From assembly GCA_002869535.1 (NCBI GenBank), contig PKUK01000010.1, forward strand, positions 31,751 to 95,750: a stretch of 64,000 nt of DNA, given 5' to 3'. The notes beneath the pieces were generated by a model. The model was given only the letters and a program-made list of their open reading frames with translations, did not search any database and was not told the DNA's origin. Shown piece after piece: positions 56,652 to 64,000 of this stretch (position 1 is its first letter; each line of letters opens with the position of its first letter). A program made the position numbers and the translations under genes. The stretch comes from Arcobacter sp. (GTDB lineage Bacteria > Campylobacterota > Campylobacteria > Campylobacterales > Arcobacteraceae).

Positions 56652-58118
56652 ATGCAAAACGGTGCACAAATCGAGTATGATTACTCAATTGCAAAAGCCT
56701 TTACATTTGCAACAATTCTGTTTGGTATCATTGGTATGTTAGTTGGTGTTATTCTAGCATTTCAAATGGCATTTCCTGAGTTAAATAATTTAGCTGGGGA
56801 ATATGGTACTTTTAGTAGATTAAGACCTTTACACACAAATGGTGTTGCGTTTGGTTTTACTCTTAGTGGTATTTTTGCTTCATGGTATTACATCTCTCAA
56901 AGAGTATTAAAAGTCTCTTTGAAAGAATCACAATTTTTAATGGCCATTGGTAAATTACATTTTTTACTTTATTTCATCACTATTCTTTTAGCAGTTGTTA
57001 CACTATTAGCTGGTATTACAACTTCAAAAGAGTATGCTGAATTAGAGTGGCCTTTAGATATTCTTATCACATTGTGGTGGGTTTTATGGGGTATAAGTAT
57101 TTTTGGATTGATAGGTATTAGAAGAGAGAGAACATTATATATCTCTATTTGGTACTTTATTGCATCTTTCTTAGCAGTTGCTATGTTACACCTTTTTAAC
57201 TCTATGGAAGTTCCAACAGCGTTAGTTTCAGGTTATGGTAACTGGTATCACTCTGTTTCTATGTATTCAGGTTCAAATGATGCTCTAGTACAATGGTGGT
57301 ATGGACACAATGCAGTTGGTTTTGTATTTACAGTTCCAATTATTGCGATGATCTATTACTTTTTACCAAAAGAGTCTGGACAAAATGTTTACTCATATAA
57401 GTTATCTATTTTAGCTTTCTGGGGATTAATGTTTGTTTATCTTTGGGCTGGAGGACATCACCTAATTTATTCAACTGTTCCAGATTGGATGCAAACTATG
57501 GGTTCTGTTATGTCAGTTGTTTTAATTTTACCATCATGGGGATCAGCAATTAATATGCTTTTAACAATGAAGGGTGAGTGGCAACAGTTACAATCTAATA
57601 CTTTAATTAAATTTATGGTTTTAGCTTCAACTTTCTATATGTTATCAACAATTGAAGGTCCAATTCAATCAATTAAATCAGTTAATGCAATTGCGCACTT
57701 TACTGACTGGATTCCAGGACACGTACATGATGGTACATTAGGTTGGTTAGTATTTATGATTATGGCTGCTTTATATCATATGGCACCTAGAATGTATGGA
57801 AGAGAAATATATTCTAAATCATTAATGGATACACAATTTTGGTTACAAACTACAGGTATCGTTTTATACTTTACATCTATGTGGATTGCAGGAATTACTC
57901 AAGGTATGATGTGGAGAGCATATGATGAATATGGTTCATTAGTTTACTCTTTTATTTATACAGTAACTGTATTACAACCATACTATACAATTAGAGCAGT
58001 TGGTGGATTAATGTACTTAATTGGTTTCTTTATGTTTGCATATAATATGTATAAAACGGCAACTGCAGGTAGAGTTCTTGATAAAGAACCAACTAACGCA
58101 ACGCCAGTAGCTGCATAA
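56652..58118 (+). CDS. ccoN: cbb3-type cytochrome c oxidase subunit I (CcoN)
   Basis: Catalytic subunit with the haem b / haem b3-CuB centre, 488 residues and about twelve membrane helices. The ATG at 56652 (MQNGAQIEYDYS) has TAGGAGGAG upstream; the frame runs ten codons further to a TTG that lacks a site. Haem and copper histidines are visible in RPLHTNGVAFGF, WWYGHNAVGF, AGGHHLIYS and HVHDGTLGW. High-affinity terminal oxidase for microaerobic respiration. Confidence 0.97.
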   Translation: MQNGAQIEYDYSIAKAFTFATILFGIIGMLVGVILAFQMAFPELNNLAGEYGTFSRLRPLHTNGVAFGFTLSGIFASWYYISQRVLKVSLKESQFLMAIGKLHFLLYFITILLAVVTLLAGITTSKEYAELEWPLDILITLWWVLWGISIFGLIGIRRERTLYISIWYFIASFLAVAMLHLFNSMEVPTALVSGYGNWYHSVSMYSGSNDALVQWWYGHNAVGFVFTVPIIAMIYYFLPKESGQNVYSYKLSILAFWGLMFVYLWAGGHHLIYSTVPDWMQTMGSVMSVVLILPSWGSAINMLLTMKGEWQQLQSNTLIKFMVLASTFYMLSTIEGPIQSIKSVNAIAHFTDWIPGHVHDGTLGWLVFMIMAALYHMAPRMYGREIYSKSLMDTQFWLQTTGIVLYFTSMWIAGITQGMMWRAYDEYGSLVYSFIYTVTVLQPYYTIRAVGGLMYLIGFFMFAYNMYKTATAGRVLDKEPTNATPVAA

Positions 58119-58133
58119 GAAGGAGGGATTATT

Positions 58134-58817
58134 ATGTTTCATTGGTTCGAACAAAGACCGTTTTTCTTTGCGGTATTAGTATTTATATTTATTGCATTTG
58201 CAGGTATTATTGAAATTATTCCTGATTTTGCAAAACAATCAAGACCTACAGTAGGTACAAAACCTTACAGTGTGTTAGAGTTAACAGGAAGACATGTATA
58301 TATTAAAGATTCATGTAATGCTTGTCACTCTCAATTAGTTAGACCATTTAAATCAGAAACTGATAGATATGGTATGTATTCATTATCTGGTGAATATGCT
58401 TATGATAGACCATTTTTATGGGGATCAAAAAGAACAGGTCCAGATTTAATGAGAGTTGGAAATTATAGAACTACAGATTGGCATGAAACTCATATGATGG
58501 ATGCTGCTTCTGTTGTTCCAGGTTCAATTATGCCTTCTTATGCACATCAATTTTTAAATATTGCTGATGTAGAGACTGCATATGGAGAAGCTGTTACAGT
58601 TAAAAAGGTATTTAATACTCCATATGATGTAGATTTAAATGGAGATGGAAAGATAGATGTTCCATTAGGAACATTTGAAGAAGCAAAAGCTGAAGCTTTA
58701 AAAGAAGCAGAAGCAATTGCTGCAAATATGAAAAGTAAAGCTGTAAAAGATGCCGTAGCGAACGGTCAGATTCCTGAGATTGTTGCGATTATCGCGTACA
58801 TGAATTCTTTAAAATAA
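58134..58817 (+). CDS. ccoO: cbb3-type cytochrome c oxidase subunit II (CcoO)
   Basis: Membrane-anchored monohaem cytochrome c, 227 residues. N-terminal anchor at residues 9-28; haem site CNACH at 61-65; axial Met expected in PGSIMPSYAH. RBS AGAAGGAGGG. Confidence 0.97.
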   Translation: MFHWFEQRPFFFAVLVFIFIAFAGIIEIIPDFAKQSRPTVGTKPYSVLELTGRHVYIKDSCNACHSQLVRPFKSETDRYGMYSLSGEYAYDRPFLWGSKRTGPDLMRVGNYRTTDWHETHMMDAASVVPGSIMPSYAHQFLNIADVETAYGEAVTVKKVFNTPYDVDLNGDGKIDVPLGTFEEAKAEALKEAEAIAANMKSKAVKDAVANGQIPEIVAIIAYMNSLK

Positions 58818-58827
58818 GAGGTTAGAT

Positions 58828-59052
58828 ATGAGTCATCAAGAGATAGTTGATTTGCAAGGATATTTGAAGTTTTTTCTTATTCTTGCTGTATTTGTCATTT
58901 TTTATGCTTACGCTTACTCAATATACAAAAGAGATAAAAAGGGTGAGAGAGATTTTGAAAAATATTCAGACTTGGTACATGATGACTCAGTAGAGTCTAA
59001 ACCTCTTGAAGATAGAAATAACAATTTAGACGAAAATAAGAAGGAGAAATAG
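58828..59052 (+). CDS. ccoQ: cbb3-type cytochrome c oxidase subunit CcoQ
   Basis: 74 residues, one membrane helix (FLILAVFVIFYAYAYSIY) followed by a charged tail with YKRDKKGERDFEKY, the usual CcoQ pattern. It stabilises the CcoP-core interaction. Ends one base before ccoP. Confidence 0.92.
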   Translation: MSHQEIVDLQGYLKFFLILAVFVIFYAYAYSIYKRDKKGERDFEKYSDLVHDDSVESKPLEDRNNNLDENKKEK

Positions 59053-59053
59053 T

Positions 59054-59947
59054 ATGAAATCTATGGTAATAGGTGGAATTATTCTTATCGTCGCTTTATT
59101 AGCAGGAACTTACTTCGTTGCAGGTGATGCTTTTAATAGTGATGATTATATTAATAGTTTAACAATGCTTGGAGCAGTTGCAATTATTACAATTACAGTA
59201 TTTGTTACTCTTAAGTATATTAATCAAATGAAAAATGATACTGCTGGTGGTGAATTAGCAGATGAAAAATGGGATGGTATTGGTGAATATAAAAATCCAA
59301 TTCCTACAGGTTGGGGATTAGCATTTATTGGAACTATTGTTTGGTTATTTTGGTACTGGACAGTTGGTTATCCAACAAATGGGTTCTCTCAAATTGGTCA
59401 ATGGAATGAAGAGACTATTGAATTCAATAAAAAATTTGAGTCAAAATGGCAAAATCCATCACAAGAAACTTTAACTGCAATGGGTGAATCTATATTTTTA
59501 GTACAATGTTCACCTTGTCATGGTGTTGACGCAGAAGGTATCAATGGTAAATCACAAAATTTAACATTAAGAATTACAAAAGATCATGTTGAACATGCCA
59601 TTAAGACAGGTTTAAATAACTTAAAAACTTCATATCCAAGTGGAATGCCTCCTATGATGTTAACAGATGAAGGTGACATTGATGCAGTTTCAACTTATGT
59701 TGCAGGTGGATTCAAAGGTGAACAACCTGATGCATATGGTGTTTGTGCTGGTTGTCATGGTCCTGATGGTACAGGTATTGAAGCAGTTGGTCCAAATATT
59801 AAAACATATGACGATGCTCTAGTTTCTGCTGTATTAGAGAATGGTAAAACACATGGAATAATTGGTACAATGCCAAGTTTCAAAGGTAGATTAAACCCTA
59901 CTCAAGAAAAAGCAGTTGCTGCTTATATTCAAAGTTTAGGAGAGTAA
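59054..59947 (+). CDS. ccoP: cbb3-type cytochrome c oxidase dihaem subunit III (CcoP)
   Basis: 297 residues, two N-terminal membrane helices and a second pair-like anchor near 85-105, then a periplasmic dihaem domain with CSPCH (152-156) and CAGCH (231-235) and axial Met in SGMPPMM and GTMPSFKG. Passes electrons from soluble cytochrome c to CcoO/CcoN. Confidence 0.97.
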   Translation: MKSMVIGGIILIVALLAGTYFVAGDAFNSDDYINSLTMLGAVAIITITVFVTLKYINQMKNDTAGGELADEKWDGIGEYKNPIPTGWGLAFIGTIVWLFWYWTVGYPTNGFSQIGQWNEETIEFNKKFESKWQNPSQETLTAMGESIFLVQCSPCHGVDAEGINGKSQNLTLRITKDHVEHAIKTGLNNLKTSYPSGMPPMMLTDEGDIDAVSTYVAGGFKGEQPDAYGVCAGCHGPDGTGIEAVGPNIKTYDDALVSAVLENGKTHGIIGTMPSFKGRLNPTQEKAVAAYIQSLGE

Positions 59948-59948
59948 A

Positions 59949-60188
59949 ATGGCTGGAAATTCTCAAATGAATGAAAGTGAAAGAGGTATATTTGCTCTTA
60001 GTGGTATCACTGGGATGTTAATTGCTACTGTATTATTACTATCAATACTTGGTGGTTTAACATATTTTGGTATTATGACACAGGCAAATGAAGCTCAAAA
60101 TTTTTATAAAATCAATCAAGATCTAAATGGTCTTGAAGCTAACAGTTCAGATAATGCTAGTCATTACGAACTTGTTGGTAAAAAGTAA
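59949..60188 (+). CDS. DUF4006-type small membrane protein of the cbb3 operon
   Basis: 79 residues, one membrane helix (GMLIATVLLLSILGGLTYFG). The N-terminal NESERGIFALSGITG stretch is what I associate with DUF4006, a family seen after ccoP in Campylobacterota. One base after ccoP. Probably an assembly or accessory subunit; role unproven. Confidence 0.8.
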   Translation: MAGNSQMNESERGIFALSGITGMLIATVLLLSILGGLTYFGIMTQANEAQNFYKINQDLNGLEANSSDNASHYELVGKK

Positions 60189-60198
60189 GGAGTAGACT

Positions 60199-60291
60199 AT
60201 GGATAAAATTATTTGGCTACTATTATTGGCATCAGCTGTATTATCAGTTTACTTAGCATTCTTTGATTCTTCAAGAGTATTTGTAGGATAA
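60199..60291 (+). CDS. 30-residue single-span protein in the cbb3 operon
   Basis: ATG at 60199 follows AAGGAGTAGACT. The product is almost entirely one membrane helix (WLLLLASAVLSVYLAFF) ending in DSSRVFVG. Its stop codon directly abuts the ATG of the next gene. Position and ribosome binding site make it a real gene; likely a small accessory subunit or assembly factor of the oxidase. Confidence 0.7.
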   Translation: MDKIIWLLLLASAVLSVYLAFFDSSRVFVG

Positions 60292-60927
60292 ATGAAAGCT
60301 TTTGCAATCTTAAAAATAGCAGTGTTTTCACTGCTATTTTTTTTAATCCCCTTAAATGCAAGTATAAATAAATTTGTCATATCAGATGACGTTGTTATTG
60401 ATGCAAGAACTGCAGCAAAAATATTGGAAATAGGCTCTGAAGTAAAGAGTAAAACAAATGTAAATATATATGTCTATGCTAGAACAAATCTTGGACTAGG
60501 TAAAGATATCCCCACAAAAGAAAAAATAGAATTTATTAAAAAACATGAACATAAAATAAGTTCACAATTAGAAAAACCTTATGTTTTAATGAGTATTGCT
60601 TTAGAGCAAACACATGTAAATATACTTATGTCTGAAAAATTAGAAAAAATAATAGATAAAAATGATATTTTAAATGGTTATGTAGTACCATTACTTGCTT
60701 CAAAAGATAAGAATACATTATTCACAAAAGTTAGTGCTGCTGTATTAAATGGTTATGATGAAATAGCTGATCAAATAGCCCATGCAAATGGCATAGAAAA
60801 ACTTGAAACAGGTATTCCAGATTCTGGTAAAACAGCTGGAACTATATGGAAAGTTTTTATGTATACAATAGTTTTAGGTGGTATTCTTCTTTATACTTTT
60901 GAAGTATTAAGATCAAAAAAGAAATAG
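60292..60927 (+). CDS. Membrane protein with TPM-like periplasmic domain
   Basis: 211 residues. Signal-type helix at the N-terminus, a periplasmic region with VIDARTAAKILEIGSEV and a TPM-like alpha/beta pattern, and a C-terminal helix (IWKVFMYTIVLGGILLYTF) with a Lys-rich end. The slot after ccoNOQP-DUF4006 is kept in relatives, which implies an oxidase-linked role, but none is established here. Confidence 0.65.
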   Translation: MKAFAILKIAVFSLLFFLIPLNASINKFVISDDVVIDARTAAKILEIGSEVKSKTNVNIYVYARTNLGLGKDIPTKEKIEFIKKHEHKISSQLEKPYVLMSIALEQTHVNILMSEKLEKIIDKNDILNGYVVPLLASKDKNTLFTKVSAAVLNGYDEIADQIAHANGIEKLETGIPDSGKTAGTIWKVFMYTIVLGGILLYTFEVLRSKKK

Positions 60928-60934
60928 GTAATAA

Positions 60935-61495
60935 ATGAAAAAAAGAAATTATTGGCCACTGCTTTTTATTGGTATATTCTCATTTACATTTGCAATGATA
61001 GTTTGGACTATCGTATCAGCTGTAAATACACCAGTACATGAAGATAAATCATTTTTAAGTACATATCATAATGTTGATGGCGATTATAACGATATTGTTG
61101 CTTCAAATGAAAAGTTTAGTAAAAAATATAATGTTAAAATTAAAATCAATGAAAAAGAGTTTGATAAATTGGATATAAGTGACGTCTTTTTATCTCAACG
61201 AGTAATTGATAATAAATCAATGCACAAAGATATTTTTAATAAAGGTTCAAACAATATCACTTTTGAATTAAGTGATAAGACTGGATTAAAAATAGATAAT
61301 GCAAAAATTAATTTTAAAGTTACACGAGCAACAAATAGTTATTCCGATATAGATATTTCAAACAATGAAGATAATAACTACTCTTTTTCTTTTGAATTAG
61401 CAAAAGAGGGTAACTGGAATATTACAGGAACAATTGATACAACTGATGGAGAAAAAGGCTACTTTTACATAAAGTCAAATGCTATTAATAGATAA
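60935..61495 (+). CDS. FixH/CcoH-like protein
   Basis: 186 residues: one N-terminal helix (WPLLFIGIFSFTFAMIVWTIV) and a beta-rich periplasmic domain ending in an Ig-like GNWNITGTIDTTDGE segment, the pattern of FixH proteins that assist cbb3 oxidase assembly and copper handling. The end overlaps addB by 17 bases. Confidence 0.75.
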   Translation: MKKRNYWPLLFIGIFSFTFAMIVWTIVSAVNTPVHEDKSFLSTYHNVDGDYNDIVASNEKFSKKYNVKIKINEKEFDKLDISDVFLSQRVIDNKSMHKDIFNKGSNNITFELSDKTGLKIDNAKINFKVTRATNSYSDIDISNNEDNNYSFSFELAKEGNWNITGTIDTTDGEKGYFYIKSNAINR

Positions 61496-63839
61496 TAAGC
61501 TTATAGTCTATCCCACCTCAAGAGCTATAAGAGAAGCCACAAAAAAAAGAAGCAGTGAGAATTTATTGCTTCCTTCTTGTATAACTATTGACGAACTATT
61601 TAAAAAATCAATCTCAATTTCAAACAAAAAATATATAGACGAAGAACAAAGATTTTTATATCTTAAATCTGCATCTAATGTAAAAAGATTAGAAAAATTA
61701 GGTATTTCAAATAATTTCACTTCTTTTTTAAAACAATCAGATTATCTGTTTAGATTTTTTGGTGAATTATCTGCAGAAAAGGTATCAATTGATAGCTTAG
61801 AATTAGTAGACACTTATGAGTATTACAAAGAACATATTGAGATATTAAAAGAGATTTATAATAACTATACAAATATATTAAATGAAAACAATGCTATAGA
61901 TAAAATTAATTTACCCACCAATTATGAGATTAATAGCAACTTCTTAGATAGATATGAAAGTATAGAGATATATTTTGAAGGGTATTTTACTAACTTTGAA
62001 TTAGAAATAATATTAAAAATATCAAAACAAATCAAAACAATAATAAATTTGTCATTCAATAAATATAATGAAAAATCAATACAAAGTTTTATTGAACTTG
62101 GTTTTGATTTAAAGTGTGGTTTTAATTACAAAATTGATTTGACAAATAAAGAGATATTGGAAAAAGAAGAGGAAATAAGTTATTTAGAAAATATAAAAAC
62201 CTCTGCATTTACAAGTAGAATAAATCAAATTGCTTTTATAAAAGAATCAATAACAAATGCAGTTAATTCTGGAATTGAAGCACAAAATATAGTCTTAGTA
62301 GTTCCCGATGAAAAGTTTATAAGTATAATAGAGCAGTTTGATGATGAGGGTTATTTTAACTATGCCATGGGGAAAAGTATAAATAATAGCAAAATTTATA
62401 AATCTCTTACTTCCATATATAACTATCTTAACGAAGATGAAAGAAAAACAAAAGAGACAGTAGAGTTTTATAAGATAGATATTGCTTTATTAGAGAGTTT
62501 AAAAACTGTTTGGAATAAGAGCCTACAAAAAGATGATTTTAATTTAGTTGTTGAATATATAACATCAATTGAACACAATAAAGAGTTAATAGAAAAGTTT
62601 GATGAATTAATATATAAACTAAATCATCTATTTTTTAATAGTATTCAAAAAATAGTTTTTAAAGAGGCTATTAAAATACTTATTCAAAAAATATCAAAAA
62701 TATCTTTAGATGATATAAATTCTGGCATGATAACAGTAATGGGTCTTCTAGAAACCAGAGCTGTAGATTATGAAGCTGTGATAATTTGTGATTTTAATGA
62801 AAACTTTATTCCCAAATCTAGCATAAAAGACAAATTCTTATCTTCTATTATTAAAAAAAGAGCAAAATTACCAACTCAAAAAGATAGAGAAAATCTACAA
62901 AAGTATTATTACTACAAGCTAATAAATAGTGCAAAAAATCTATATATCTCATACACACAAAATGAAACAATGCAAATAAGTAGGTTTGCAGATGAACTTT
63001 TTAAAGATAAAATGGATACTCAAACAAAAGATAAAGAGTATAAAGAGATACTGTATAAAAATAAAAACATAAATCATTTTGATGAAGAGATTATTTTTGA
63101 TATAGATTTATCAAAGCAAGAGTGGTCAGCAACATCACTTAAAAAGTATTTAGAGTGTAAAAGAAAATATTACTTAGAGTATATCCATAAAATAAAAGAG
63201 CATAGCACTAGTTTAAAGCCAAAAGGATATGAATTAGGAAGTATGGTTCATAAAACACTAGAAAGCGCTTATAGAAGCTTTGATGTTGATAATATAAATT
63301 TTGAACTTATCAAATCACTTTTTGAAAAGCAGGTTAATCATAATCCATTTTTATTACTTGATAAAGAGGTATTTTTAAAAAAATTAAATACCTTTGTAGA
63401 GTTTGAAAATAAAAGATTTGAAAATAGAGATTTAAAAGTTCTTGATATAGAAAAAGATTTTAAATTTAATTTTAATGGAATAGTTTTAAAAGGTAGCATT
63501 GATAGAATTGATAAGTTAAATGATGAGTACTTGCTAATTGACTATAAAACTTCTTCAAGTCTAAAAGTTGATAGTTTAAAAACATATGATAGTAGTGTTG
63601 ATTTTCAATTAGAATTCTATTATTTAGCCTGTAGAGAGCTTTTTGGATATGAGAATATAAAAGCTTATTATTATGATTTAAATAGTTCTAGACTCTTAGA
63701 AGAGACTGTATTATTAGAAAAGCTAGAACTATTAAAAGATATATTTATAGAACTAGAAACAAAAAAAGTAAATTTTGAGAAGTGTGATAAAACAACTATA
63801 TGTCAGTACTGTGAGTTTAAAACTATTTGTGATAGATAA
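61479..63839 (+). CDS. addB: AddB-like PD-(D/E)XK nuclease, Fe-S cluster type
   Basis: 786 residues. The N-terminal part is a degenerate helicase fold (YPTSRAIREATKK, a UvrD-like fold without a good Walker A). The C-terminal nuclease domain begins at SATSLKKYLECKRKYYLEYI and has HKTLE, GSIDRID, LIDYKTSS (Asp and Lys of the active site) and QLEFYYLA. The Fe-S cysteines are the one in LECK plus Cys769, 775/778 and 784 near the C-terminus. Partner of an AddA helicase in double-strand break repair; addA is not in the window and no ORF follows on this strand. Confidence 0.88.
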   Translation: MLLIDNKLIVYPTSRAIREATKKRSSENLLLPSCITIDELFKKSISISNKKYIDEEQRFLYLKSASNVKRLEKLGISNNFTSFLKQSDYLFRFFGELSAEKVSIDSLELVDTYEYYKEHIEILKEIYNNYTNILNENNAIDKINLPTNYEINSNFLDRYESIEIYFEGYFTNFELEIILKISKQIKTIINLSFNKYNEKSIQSFIELGFDLKCGFNYKIDLTNKEILEKEEEISYLENIKTSAFTSRINQIAFIKESITNAVNSGIEAQNIVLVVPDEKFISIIEQFDDEGYFNYAMGKSINNSKIYKSLTSIYNYLNEDERKTKETVEFYKIDIALLESLKTVWNKSLQKDDFNLVVEYITSIEHNKELIEKFDELIYKLNHLFFNSIQKIVFKEAIKILIQKISKISLDDINSGMITVMGLLETRAVDYEAVIICDFNENFIPKSSIKDKFLSSIIKKRAKLPTQKDRENLQKYYYYKLINSAKNLYISYTQNETMQISRFADELFKDKMDTQTKDKEYKEILYKNKNINHFDEEIIFDIDLSKQEWSATSLKKYLECKRKYYLEYIHKIKEHSTSLKPKGYELGSMVHKTLESAYRSFDVDNINFELIKSLFEKQVNHNPFLLLDKEVFLKKLNTFVEFENKRFENRDLKVLDIEKDFKFNFNGIVLKGSIDRIDKLNDEYLLIDYKTSSSLKVDSLKTYDSSVDFQLEFYYLACRELFGYENIKAYYYDLNSSRLLEETVLLEKLELLKDIFIELETKKVNFEKCDKTTICQYCEFKTICDR

Positions 63840-63841
63840 TA

Positions 63842-63868
63842 AAGAGCCAAGCAATAAGCTTGGCTCTT
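63842..63868. terminator. Bidirectional terminator between addB and the porin gene
   Basis: A perfect 11-bp stem, AAGAGCCAAGC with GCTTGGCTCTT, and a 5-base loop. The gene order is convergent here. Confidence 0.8.
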
Positions 63869-63903
63869 CCGCGCGCTTTTAATTTAAATAACCCTTATAA
63901 ATA

Positions 63904-64000
63904 TTAAAATGCGTAAGTAACACTAGCAAATAGTTTGTCATAATCATTAGCAGTAGCAGTATCATCATAATCAACATAAGTAATGTTTGCAGATAATTCA
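63904..64000 (-). CDS. C-terminal end of an outer-membrane porin-like protein (partial)
   Basis: The last 31 residues are readable: an alternating polar/hydrophobic strand (ELSANITYVDYDD), then a loop and LFASVTYAF before the stop. The terminal phenylalanine and the alternating final strand are the beta-signal of outer-membrane beta-barrels. The N-terminal part lies beyond the window. Confidence 0.65.
   Translation of the reverse strand, partial: ELSANITYVDYDDTATANDYDKLFASVTYAF

Overview
The window is strongly AT-rich and densely coded. Its housekeeping blocks keep a gene order known from Campylobacter jejuni: ctpA-purC-purS-purQ-(periplasmic protein)-plsC-crcB, rsfS-nadD next to gapA-pgk-tpiA-fabI, lysA-HAD-pheA-hisC, uvrD-truB-ispE, and ccoNOQP followed by small membrane proteins and addB. 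It also carries an assimilatory nitrate pathway, which Campylobacter lacks. This points to an Arcobacter-type member of the Campylobacterota (inference from synteny and protein content; no search was run).

Layout. 1-14.6 kb is an accessory inorganic-nitrogen island. The minus strand carries nirC (nitrite/formate channel), cynS (cyanase), a PP2C phosphatase/Ser-Thr kinase fusion and nirB-nirD (NADH nitrite reductase), with a partial cache-domain sensor beyond them. The plus strand carries a two-component system whose kinase has a periplasmic CxxCH haem-c site. Then come nasA (minus) and a divergent nitrate ABC transporter, nrtA-nrtB-nrtC. A 17-bp palindrome, TGTATA-N5-TATACA, occurs in the three control regions of the island (upstream of nirB, between nirC and the kinase, between nasA and nrtA) and looks like the operator of a nitrogen regulon.

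14.6-28.7 kb holds envelope genes (BamB-like, YfgM-like, CtpA), purine synthesis, lipid, fluoride and Tat genes, argS, rsfS-nadD and the glycolytic run gapA-pgk-tpiA-fabI. 28.8-34.9 kb holds lysA, a HAD phosphatase, pheA, hisC and dxs. 35-44.3 kb holds a protein with four DUF3820-like repeats, maf, several transporters, a Spr-like lipoprotein, a CopD-like protein and alaS. 44.4-51.3 kb holds two nearly identical thioredoxins flanking trxB, a DASS anion transporter, dapB, purF and a YhcC-like radical SAM protein. 51.3-56.5 kb holds a LysR regulator, uvrD, truB, ispE and smpB. 56.6-63.8 kb is the cbb3 oxidase operon running into addB. A porin C-terminus closes the window.

The oddest feature is a run of lesions in plus-strand genes between 7.1 and 16.6 kb. 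The kinase has ATC where an ATG would fit its ribosome binding site. The response regulator, nrtA, nrtC and ctpA each carry one in-frame TAA inside an otherwise intact reading frame. If real, nitrate uptake and its regulation are broken while nitrate/nitrite reductase and cyanase remain intact; sequence error is the main alternative. Other items of note are a 73-nt structured repeat present twice, a 35-nt repeat upstream of trxB and dapB, a 20/21-bp hairpin between nrtA and nrtB, and three tiny genes of 29, 30 and 38 codons.
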